Assembly: GCA_005799205.1 (NCBI GenBank)
Contig: SYHM01000085.1
Coordinates: forward strand, 1 to 5,503
DNA: 5,503 bases
Direction of reading: 5' to 3'
From: Planctomycetia bacterium
GTDB taxonomy: Bacteria; Planctomycetota; Phycisphaerae; Phycisphaerales; SM1A02
The position numbers were made by a program, and so were the translations under genes. The notes below the pieces were generated by a model. It did not search any database. It was not told the origin of the DNA and saw nothing but the letters and a program-made list of their open reading frames with translations. How positions within the stretch are numbered: position 1 is the stretch's first letter; every line of letters starts with the position of its first letter. This document shows, one piece after another, positions 1 to 5,503 of this stretch.

Positions 1-1275
1 ACAATCATCAAAGGTGTTGTAGAGCGGCACGGGAGCAACGCGAATCACACCTGGGTATCGAAAGTCGCACGCGATCCCACGGGGCAGCAATCCGTCATAG
101 AGCGCACGCGCCATTGTGGTGCCTCCCGCCACTCGCAGCGACAGTTGACAGCCGCGCTCGTGGGTCGCCGGTGGAGTCAGTACTTCAATCGCATCATGGC
201 CGAGTGTGCGCAGCGCGATCTCGATGAAACCACTCATCGCGCGCGACTTCGCTTGCAGTCGGTCCATTCCAGCACGGTGAAAGATGTCCAGGCTGGCCAG
301 CAGCGGCGCAAGCGAGAGAATCGGTGGATTCGAAAGCTGCCACGCGTCGGCACCGGGTCCTGGATCGAACTGCGGCCCCATCTCGAATCGCGTCTGCGGA
401 TTCGTTCCCCACCACCCTTCAAGTCGTGGCGGCGGATCAGCATGATGTCGCTCGTGAACAAACGCGCCAGCGACGGCGCCAGGTCCGCTGTTGAGATACT
501 TGTACGAGCACCAACACGCAAAGTCGGCATCCCACGAGTGCAGCGCCAGTGGAATGTTGCCGATGGCGTGCGCAAGGTCCCATCCGCACCGTGCCCCGAC
601 GCGGCGCGCGGCGCGGGTGATGCGCGCCATGTCGAGCACTTGTCCTGTGTAGTACTGCACCCCACCGAGAATCACCAGCGCGAGCGCATCGCCAGTGTGG
701 TCGATCGTCGCTTCGATGTCCTCATTGCGCAACAACGCCTCGCCTTCGCGCGGAGCAACCTCAATCACATCGCGTGTGACATCACCGCCGACCAGTTGCA
801 CGAGCGAGTGCACGGCAAACCGATCACTCGGAAACGCTCCCCGTTCAATGATGATGCGCCGCCTCGTCTTCGTGGGGTGATAGAAGCTCAACAGAAGCAG
901 ATGCAGGTTCACAGTCAGCGAATTCATCGCGACAACCTCGCTCGCATGCGCACCAGTCAACTCGGCAAGACCAGTGCGAAACAACTCGTGATACCCCACC
1001 CACGGTCTGCGGCCGTGGACGTGCCCTTCAGCTCCAAGAGTCGCCCAATCGTCGAGCTCTTCGTTGACGCGCGCTCGCGCTGCGTGCGGCATGACGCCAA
1101 GAGAGTTTCCTACGAGGTAGGCAAGCGGCGATCCATGCGAATCGGTTGGAATCGCAAACTCGCTTCGAAACGGTGAGAGTGGATCGTGCGCGTCGCACCA
1201 CTGCGCAAACGCGCGCGTTGGTTCGATGTCAGCGGCGGTGAGATCGAAAATGGTCTTCACAGTTGCTTGGGTCAT
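1..1275 (-). CDS. kynU: Kynureninase, C-terminal end cut off by the left window edge
   Basis: PLP-dependent hydrolase that cleaves L-kynurenine or 3-hydroxykynurenine to (3-hydroxy)anthranilate and alanine in the cytoplasm. The reading frame is open from the ATG at 1275-1273 to base 1, giving 425 residues. Visible family marks are YLVGNSLG at 53-60, GHVHGRRPW at 84-92, FPSD at 148-151, WDLAHAIGN at 232-240, CWCSYKYLNSGPG at 254-266 with K259 as the PLP Schiff-base lysine, SNPPIL at 315-320 and RVAPVPLYN near the end. D233, H236, Y258 and K259 have the spacing of Asp201, His204, Tyr226 and Lys227 of the Pseudomonas enzyme as I remember it. H85 and N316 match the human substrate-specificity residues His102 and Asn333. 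By comparison with the human protein only some 20-25 residues are missing at the C-terminus. The start overlaps the decarboxylase stop as ATGA, so the two are probably cotranscribed and translationally coupled. There is no clear ribosome binding site. Confidence 0.96.
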   Translation of the reverse strand, partial: MTQATVKTIFDLTAADIEPTRAFAQWCDAHDPLSPFRSEFAIPTDSHGSPLAYLVGNSLGVMPHAARARVNEELDDWATLGAEGHVHGRRPWVGYHELFRTGLAELTGAHASEVVAMNSLTVNLHLLLLSFYHPTKTRRRIIIERGAFPSDRFAVHSLVQLVGGDVTRDVIEVAPREGEALLRNEDIEATIDHTGDALALVILGGVQYYTGQVLDMARITRAARRVGARCGWDLAHAIGNIPLALHSWDADFACWCSYKYLNSGPGAVAGAFVHERHHADPPPRLEGWWGTNPQTRFEMGPQFDPGPGADAWQLSNPPILSLAPLLASLDIFHRAGMDRLQAKSRAMSGFIEIALRTLGHDAIEVLTPPATHERGCQLSLRVAGGTTMARALYDGLLPRGIACDFRYPGVIRVAPVPLYNTFDDC

Positions 1276-2291
1276 GATGAGTAGTCGTGGAGTCCAAGAA
1301 ATTCAATCGCAGTTCCAGCGAGAATGCGCGCACGCTCATGGTCGCTCAGCCACGATGCTCCACGCACGAGCGCGCCGGCAGGATTCTCTCCGAGTGGGAA
1401 TGGATAGTCTGAACCCATCGCGATTCGATCGGCGCCAACGGTGCGCACAAGAAATCGAAGCGCCTCGTCGTCGTGCACGATGCTGTCGAAGAACAGTCGC
1501 GTGAGGTGATCGCGTGGTGGGGTAGCCGAGTGCGTCGCACAGAGATCGGGGCGAGCACGAAATCCATGTTCGATGCGACCGAGCGTGTACGGAAACGACC
1601 CTCCGCCATGCGCGAAACAAATCTTCAGGCGCGGGTGACGGTCGAGCACGCCCCCGAAGGCAAGCGCGCAGATCGCTCGCGCACTCTCGGCGGGCATTCC
1701 GACGAGCCATGGCATCCAGAACCGAGGAATCTCGCGACGACCGAACATTTCCCACGGGTGTACGAAAATCGCAGCGCCGAGCGCTTCGGCTGCGGCAAAG
1801 AAGTCGCTGAACGCCGCGTCATCAAGATCGCGCCCGTTGACATTTGTGCCGATCTGCACGCCTGGCATGCGAAGTTCGTGCATAGACCGTTCGAGTTCAC
1901 GAACTGCACGCGCGCTGTCCTGCATCGGCACCGTCGCAAGCGCGACGAACCGGTCGGGAAAAGCGCGGACAACCGACGCAAGATGGTCATTGAGCAGTTG
2001 AGCTAGATCGTGCGCATGCTCAGCCTTCTGCCCATACGAAAACATCACTGGAACGGTCGAGAGCACCTGCATGTCGACATCCGCCGCGTCGCACTCGATC
2101 ATCCGGCGTGCGGGATCCCAGCAGTTCGACTCGATTTCACGAAAGAGCTCTCCGTCGATCAGCATCTTCGCGCGGCAGTGCGCGCAGTGCTCGAGTGCAA
2201 CCCATCCTCCGCAGCCGTAGCGCTCACGCAGATCGGGCCACCGCTCAGGCAGCATGTGGGTATGAAGGTCGACAGTGCGCAGTGGGCGCAT
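1272..2291 (-). CDS. ACMSD: 2-amino-3-carboxymuconate-6-semialdehyde decarboxylase (ACMSD)
   Basis: Zinc-dependent, amidohydrolase-superfamily decarboxylase of 339 residues. It converts ACMS, the product of 3-hydroxyanthranilate dioxygenase, to 2-aminomuconate 6-semialdehyde, steering carbon to catabolism instead of quinolinate. Metal and active-site positions are visible: DLHTH with H10 and H12, R51, HPWEMFG with H178, FAHGGGSFPYTLGR with H228, and GSDYPFPLGE with D295. These match the His/His/His/Asp zinc set, the catalytic histidine and the substrate arginine known in the Pseudomonas enzyme. The length is normal for the family (about 332-336). Several stretches (LPERWPDLRERYGCGGWV at 14-31, LSTVPVMFSY at 77-86, PGVQIGT at 143-149) resemble the animal enzyme more than the Pseudomonas one from memory. 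The ATG at 2291 is the natural start because the zinc motif begins at residue 8. It is the first gene of a unit continuing into kynureninase and has no clear Shine-Dalgarno sequence. Confidence 0.96.
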   Translation of the reverse strand: MRPLRTVDLHTHMLPERWPDLRERYGCGGWVALEHCAHCRAKMLIDGELFREIESNCWDPARRMIECDAADVDMQVLSTVPVMFSYGQKAEHAHDLAQLLNDHLASVVRAFPDRFVALATVPMQDSARAVRELERSMHELRMPGVQIGTNVNGRDLDDAAFSDFFAAAEALGAAIFVHPWEMFGRREIPRFWMPWLVGMPAESARAICALAFGGVLDRHPRLKICFAHGGGSFPYTLGRIEHGFRARPDLCATHSATPPRDHLTRLFFDSIVHDDEALRFLVRTVGADRIAMGSDYPFPLGENPAGALVRGASWLSDHERARILAGTAIEFLGLHDYSS

Positions 2292-2346
2292 GACCCAATC
2301 GTAGCGATGGCACTCAGGCAGGCGGCAGCGGTACCCTCGATCGAAG
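2292..2346. promoter_or_regulatory. 55-base divergent intergenic region between ACMSD and the glycosyltransferase
   Basis: This is the only non-coding space between two divergent start codons, so the promoters of both the decarboxylase-kynureninase unit and the glycosyltransferase must lie here or reach into the coding regions. I see no convincing -35/-10 pair, inverted repeat or Shine-Dalgarno sequence. The short repeated words (CAGGCAGGCGGCAGCGG) are too weak to call an operator. The regulatory role is inferred from gene arrangement alone. Confidence 0.4.
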
Positions 2347-4119
2347 ATGAATCGCTGGATCCCACGACTCGTGCTGTGCGTCGCACTCGCGATTCTGTGG
2401 GCTGGAGCAGGCGATCACGACTTGCACACTCCCGACGAAGGCAGGTACGCGAGTGTGAGCGCGGTGATGGCTGATGGCGGCTCATGGATCGTTCCGCAGT
2501 TTCGCGGGCATGAACATCTCACAAAGCCGCCGTTGACCTACTGGTTGCAGGCGATCAGCTTGCGCGTCGTTGGGCACAGTGAGTGGGCTGTTCGCCTGCC
2601 TTCATTGGTCGCGCAGAGCCTCACGATGCTGTTGCTCTATTGGTTCGCGCGCCGCGTTCGTGGAACCACAACCGCGGTGTTGGCCACTGGTCTCTATAGC
2701 GTCATGATCGGCCCGGTCTTTCTTGGCCGGTTTGCAACAACCGACGCACTCTTGAACTGCTTCTGGTTCTGCGGACTAACCACGGGGTATCTCGCCATCG
2801 AGACACGCAGCGCGCGATTCGCGGCACTTCACTGGATCGCCTTCGCACTGGCCGCACTGACCAAGGGACCACTCGCAGCTGCGCCTTCTCTCATTATCAC
2901 CGTGTGGGTCGTGCTCGCATCGATTGGTCGATCAACCGATAGTCCGAGAGCCCCCAAAGACCTCGCACGACTTCGCCCGTTGATCGGCTTGCCACTCGCG
3001 CTCGCTCCGATCGCGATCGTCGGATATCTCATCTGGAAGGCGCATCCAGAGGTTCTCGAGACGCTGCGCATGCAAACCGTTGGTCGCATGAGCGGTGAGA
3101 CCGGGCCCGGTGAACCGTGGTGGTTCTACTTGCCGACATTTCTTGTCTCGTTCTTTCCAGCAACGGTGATGCTGACGCTGCCATGGTTCAACATGGGATG
3201 GCGCGACGCCTTGCGCACGTTCGTGAAGGGCGATCTGAATGCGCTCCTGCTCATCGCAGTTGTCGCACCACTTGGCTTCTTCAGTCTCTCACAGGGCAAG
3301 ATGTTGACGTACTTGAACCCGATCGGCGCGCCACTCGCGCTACTGGTCGCGTTCATGCTCAGCCGTTGGACCGATGGTCGCGCTGATGCACGCACCCCAG
3401 ATGTGCGTCGCTCACTGCTCGTCGCATTCGCGTGCATATTCGCAGTGATGAGCGCGCTCGCATGGTTTGCGGCAGGCGGCACGACATGGGTTGTCGATGT
3501 GCTTCCGTTTGGAGTTCCTGTCGTCGCGGCACTCGCGGCGGTCGTTCTCTGGAAGCGCGGGGCCCGAGCGCGTCAATTCGCTCTTGCAACCCTCTGGGCC
3601 GGCGCGGCGATCTTTCTTGTGACGATCTTTCATCTCGAGTCGCGCGTGCTCACGGTGGCTGGTGCGCGCGCGGCATTGACGATCGCCAACAGCGATTCGC
3701 ACACGGGCGCGCAAGGTCAACGGATTGTGCTCATTGGCTTTCGATCACCACCGCTCGACTTCTATCTCAGTCGTGTGGTTCCAACTGCGTATTCGATCGA
3801 AGACCTTTTCAACGCACGAGAGCCTGGATTGTCCCCAACTCCACAGCGCGGATCGGTGCTGATGATGACAGAGTCGCAGTGGGAGTGGACTCAAAGTGCC
3901 TACCCCTCGCTTGCGGCCAGGGTCGTCGAGTCTGGAATGTGGTGGCGGTGGTTCGATCATCCGACCGTCGTGCTGCGCGTGAGAGAGGACTTCCCAGCAA
4001 AACTCCCACCGCGCGAGAAGTCAGCGATGACGACTGCGCCCCCTCCACGGCGAAGTGTCTTCACATATGGCGCACTCGGGAAGGTGCAGCACGGACCGCG
4101 TCACGCGCAGGCGCCGTGA
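2347..4119 (+). CDS. Polytopic membrane glycosyltransferase, GT39/ArnT-like (PMT_2 family)
   Basis: Integral membrane protein of 590 residues, expected to move a sugar from a polyprenyl-phosphate donor to a lipid or protein acceptor on the outer face of the cytoplasmic membrane. Hydrophobic helices are apparent at about 7-22, 80-100, 108-126, 133-151, 158-171, 177-193, 212-230, 260-279, 298-314, 321-338, 356-375, 382-402 and 411-430. Between the first two helices is the conserved periplasmic loop: TPDEGRYA with the acidic pair D30-E31, then GSWIVPQFRGHEHLTKPPLTYW at 45-66 (written here by its key residues K60-P61-P62 and Y65). Further family marks are GRFATTDALL (127-136), LTKGPLA (171-177) and SQGKMLTYLNPIGAPLALL (315-333). 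The last roughly 150 residues are soluble, ending in a proline/arginine-rich tail. The acceptor and sugar cannot be told from sequence; lipid A, another glycolipid or a protein are all possible. An in-frame stop at 2302-2304 and no upstream alternative codons fix the start. Confidence 0.88.
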   Translation: MNRWIPRLVLCVALAILWAGAGDHDLHTPDEGRYASVSAVMADGGSWIVPQFRGHEHLTKPPLTYWLQAISLRVVGHSEWAVRLPSLVAQSLTMLLLYWFARRVRGTTTAVLATGLYSVMIGPVFLGRFATTDALLNCFWFCGLTTGYLAIETRSARFAALHWIAFALAALTKGPLAAAPSLIITVWVVLASIGRSTDSPRAPKDLARLRPLIGLPLALAPIAIVGYLIWKAHPEVLETLRMQTVGRMSGETGPGEPWWFYLPTFLVSFFPATVMLTLPWFNMGWRDALRTFVKGDLNALLLIAVVAPLGFFSLSQGKMLTYLNPIGAPLALLVAFMLSRWTDGRADARTPDVRRSLLVAFACIFAVMSALAWFAAGGTTWVVDVLPFGVPVVAALAAVVLWKRGARARQFALATLWAGAAIFLVTIFHLESRVLTVAGARAALTIANSDSHTGAQGQRIVLIGFRSPPLDFYLSRVVPTAYSIEDLFNAREPGLSPTPQRGSVLMMTESQWEWTQSAYPSLAARVVESGMWWRWFDHPTVVLRVREDFPAKLPPREKSAMTTAPPPRRSVFTYGALGKVQHGPRHAQAP

Positions 4120-4120
4120 C

Positions 4121-4735
4121 TCACTTCGTGCGCAGCGCAGCCTTCGGAACGCGCGTCCCACACGCCTTACAAGTGCTGAGCATTGGATCGGCCCAGAACG
4201 CTTCCATTTCCTGCCGAAAGTGCTTCACGATGTCGGCGCAGGCAAACTCTTTGTCGTACACGAGCGCGTCACACTGTTCGCAGTAGAAGATCATGTGTTC
4301 GGTTTCATGAGGTGGACGCCGCCGCTCGACGACGAGTCCCAGCGTGTTGGGTCCGCGCTGCGGGCGATGTGGGACTCCCCCAGGGATGAACATCGCCTCG
4401 CCTTCTCGCAGCACGATGTCGCGGATGCCGTGCGCGTCTCGCACGCGCACTGAGACATCGCCCTTGAGTTGCATGAAGTACTCCTCTGAGTTTGTCATGT
4501 GGTAGTCGTTGCGCGCATTAGGGCCAGCGATGAGCATGACGAAGAAGTCCTGCCCACTAAAGAGGTACTTGTTCGACACAGGCGGCACCATCAGATGGCG
4601 GTTTTCGTCGACCCACGCCGAGAGATTGACAGCGTTCGCAACGCCGCCGATGCCATCCCACCCCGTCGGATCACCCAGCGCGTCTCGTGCGGGATGCGGC
4701 GGCGCAACGACAGCGGTTGGGTTGAGTGTGGTCAT
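4121..4735 (-). CDS. nbaC: 3-hydroxyanthranilate 3,4-dioxygenase, two-iron-site type
   Basis: Cupin-fold, Fe(II)-dependent extradiol dioxygenase of 204 residues that opens 3-hydroxyanthranilate with O2 to ACMS, the substrate of the decarboxylase encoded at 2291-1272. Catalytic iron ligands are H79, E85 and H123 (motifs DYHMTNSEEYFMQLKG at 77-92 and FIPGGVPHRP at 116-125). Likely substrate residues are R75, R127 and E137. A C-terminal rubredoxin-like iron site is given by CEQC (152-155) and CKAC (189-192), as in the Cupriavidus/Ralstonia enzyme; spacing between all these residues matches that enzyme as I recall it. The protein is about 30 residues longer at the N-terminus than that 174-residue homologue: residues 1-36 are Pro/Ala/Gly-rich before the usual NLSAWVDENRHLMVPPV start. 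The ATG at 4735 was chosen because the frame stays open to 4957 but would then overlap the divergent neighbour, and there is no later Met before residue 49. Its stop lies one base from that of the convergent glycosyltransferase. Confidence 0.96.
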   Translation of the reverse strand: MTTLNPTAVVAPPHPARDALGDPTGWDGIGGVANAVNLSAWVDENRHLMVPPVSNKYLFSGQDFFVMLIAGPNARNDYHMTNSEEYFMQLKGDVSVRVRDAHGIRDIVLREGEAMFIPGGVPHRPQRGPNTLGLVVERRRPPHETEHMIFYCEQCDALVYDKEFACADIVKHFRQEMEAFWADPMLSTCKACGTRVPKAALRTK

Positions 4736-4770
4736 GAGTGAAAGCGTATCGCACCATCTACTCTGCACCA
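4736..4770. promoter_or_regulatory. Short divergent gap between the dioxygenase and a small membrane protein gene
   Basis: This gap of 35 bases separates the dioxygenase ATG (4735, minus) from the preferred ATG of the plus-strand gene (4771). It presumably holds at least part of a promoter for one or both, but no -10/-35 boxes, palindrome or ribosome binding site stands out. If the plus gene instead starts at the GTG at 4738, almost no gap remains. Confidence 0.3.
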
Positions 4771-5196
4771 ATGCCTGCACCACACGCGCACTGGTCGATT
4801 CATCCAGCGCGCGCGCGTCCACTCGCGGCAGCGTTCGCGCTCTGCGCGGTCGCAGCGATCGGCACGCTCGTATCGCAACTCGCAGGCGAGTGGTTTTTCG
4901 GGGCACTGTCGAGCCTCGTGCTGTTTCTTTCACTTTCGAGGTTTTTCCTTCCGACACGATTTTGCATCGACGAGTCTGGCGCGCACGTCATCTACCCGCT
5001 TTCACGCGCAGCCCTGCTCTGGAGCGACGTCGGATCGATCAAGTGGAGCGCGTCGCGCGCATTGATCGCACGCAGCCACTCGCGGCGTGACCGCAATAGC
5101 GGCCTCGCGTTCGATTTCTCGACGCTTTCGGTTGAAGAGCGAACGAAACTTCGCACCTTTGTTGAGTCTCGCACCAGTGCACGGGTGTGGTGGTGA
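4771..5196 (+). CDS. Small membrane protein of unknown function, two membrane segments plus a soluble C-terminal domain
   Basis: I do not recognise this 141-residue protein by name. Two hydrophobic segments lie at about 18-36 and 41-60 and are joined by a very short turn (AGEW), so this is a helical hairpin. It is followed by a roughly 80-residue soluble part that starts RFCIDESGAHVIYPLSRAALLWSDVGSIKW. An alternating strand pattern, then LAFDF, then a final helix (SVEERTKLRTFVESR) resembles small bacterial proteins with a membrane hairpin and a PH-like (bPH2/YcxB-type) domain; this is an analogy, not an assignment. The start is uncertain: ATG at 4771 is preferred, but the frame is open to a GTG at 4738, which would add 11 residues. 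An in-frame stop at 4735-4737 blocks further extension. The last codons overlap the next gene by four bases (GTGA), suggesting an operon. Confidence 0.75.
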   Translation: MPAPHAHWSIHPARARPLAAAFALCAVAAIGTLVSQLAGEWFFGALSSLVLFLSLSRFFLPTRFCIDESGAHVIYPLSRAALLWSDVGSIKWSASRALIARSHSRRDRNSGLAFDFSTLSVEERTKLRTFVESRTSARVWW

Positions 5197-5503
5197 GTGA
5201 ATCCCAGTCAACATTCTGGCAGCGCGCACGCGCCGCAGCGAAGCGCGCATTTCATGTCGAACCGCCAGGCCCGGCGCGACCCACCGCCAGCGAGGCTGAA
5301 CTCGTTGAGCGTGTTGCTCAGCAAATTGTCGCACGTCGGATGGCGCAGCCCGCGCTCTTGTTTCTTGAATCGAGTCGGCCACTCGCAGGCGTCGGCGCGG
5401 CGGCAATGCACTTCCTTCAGCCATTCATTGCGGTGGTGATGAAGCCCGAACTGTGGTCAACACTCGCGGCCTTTCTTGAACGCGCTGGATCGATTGAGTA
5501 CCT
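5193..5503 (+). CDS. Hypothetical soluble protein, N-terminal 103 residues only (cut by the right edge)
   Basis: The frame is open from a GTG at 5193 to the window end. It begins (M)SESQSTFWQRARAAAKRAFHVEPP and continues into a likely helical domain: SEAELVERVAQQIVARRMAQ, then PALLFLESSRPLAGVGAAAMHFLQPFIAVV, then PELWSTLAAFLERAGSIEYL. Reality is supported by the four-base GTGA overlap with the stop of the preceding gene, by an uninterrupted frame and by a protein-like composition. The pattern FLESxRPL...FLQPF...FLERAGSIEYL looks like a family of short conserved hypothetical proteins I have seen in several phyla but cannot name. The 66-95 region is hydrophobic enough to be buried or membrane-associated, though charged residues interrupt it. 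An alternative start is the ATG at about 5340, which would lose the helix before PALLFLE. The C-terminus is outside the window and no function is proposed. Confidence 0.7.
   Translation, partial: MSESQSTFWQRARAAAKRAFHVEPPGPARPTASEAELVERVAQQIVARRMAQPALLFLESSRPLAGVGAAAMHFLQPFIAVVMKPELWSTLAAFLERAGSIEY

Noticed and set aside
145..1176. 343-residue open frame on the plus strand
   Set aside because: It lies wholly antisense to kynureninase, whose catalytic motifs are all present on the minus strand. The plus-strand product is arginine/serine-rich with no recognisable motif.
1473..2006. 177-residue plus-strand open frame
   Set aside because: Antisense shadow of the well-supported ACMS decarboxylase gene.
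4085..4140. Possible terminator hairpin (CACGG...CCGTG) near the convergent stops
   Set aside because: Only five paired bases around a long loop, inside the coding sequence and without a T-run.
3432..4286. 284-residue plus-strand open frame
   Set aside because: Out of frame with the glycosyltransferase and running into the antisense of the dioxygenase. The product is Arg/Cys/Ser-rich, as expected from a shifted reading of a GC-rich gene.
4736..4957. Upstream extension of the dioxygenase frame to an ATG at 4957
   Set aside because: The added 74 residues are Arg/Ser-rich, overlap the divergent gene and have no counterpart in the dioxygenase family.
4509..5090. 193-residue plus-strand open frame across the dioxygenase start
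   Set aside because: Mostly antisense to the dioxygenase and out of frame with the 4771-5196 gene; composition is shadow-like.
127..5470. Frequent word ACTCGC on the plus strand (about 12 copies against about 3 of its complement)
   Set aside because: Most copies fall in plus-strand genes in the frame xxA-CTC-GCx, encoding Pro/Ala-Leu-Ala, so preference for the CTC leucine codon in hydrophobic proteins explains it better than a DNA signal.

Overview
This is a gene-dense chromosomal stretch of a bacterium with moderately high GC (roughly 60% by eye). It has short or overlapping intergenic spaces and no RNA genes, mobile elements, CRISPR arrays or long repeats that I could find. None of the six genes has a convincing Shine-Dalgarno sequence in front of its chosen start. 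That fits lineages that rely little on SD initiation; a planctomycete-like, possibly Phycisphaerae, origin is my guess and is not shown by the sequence.

Layout: (1) The minus strand from 2291 down to the left edge carries a two-gene unit. ACMS decarboxylase (2291-1272) comes first and overlaps by four bases (ATGA) a kynureninase that runs off the left edge (1275-1, about 425 residues seen). (2) From 2347 to 4119 on the plus strand lies a 590-residue polytopic glycosyltransferase of the GT39/ArnT-like (PMT_2) type, divergent from the decarboxylase with only 55 bases between their start codons. (3) From 4735 down to 4121 on the minus strand is 3-hydroxyanthranilate 3,4-dioxygenase, whose stop codon lies one base from that of the glycosyltransferase. 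(4) From 4771 to the right edge on the plus strand are two overlapping genes of unknown function: a small protein with two membrane segments and a soluble C-terminal domain, and the N-terminal 103 residues of a soluble protein cut by the window edge.

The three minus-strand enzymes form a consecutive section of tryptophan/kynurenine catabolism. Kynureninase releases 3-hydroxyanthranilate (or anthranilate), the dioxygenase opens its ring to 2-amino-3-carboxymuconate 6-semialdehyde (ACMS), and the decarboxylase turns ACMS into 2-aminomuconate 6-semialdehyde. ACMS decarboxylase pulls flux away from spontaneous quinolinate (NAD precursor) formation, so the locus reads as degradative rather than NAD-biosynthetic. 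The glycosyltransferase sits between these genes on the opposite strand and has no evident part in the pathway. All expected catalytic residues of the three enzymes are visible. I see no convincing undescribed system here; the least explained part is the gene pair at the right end.
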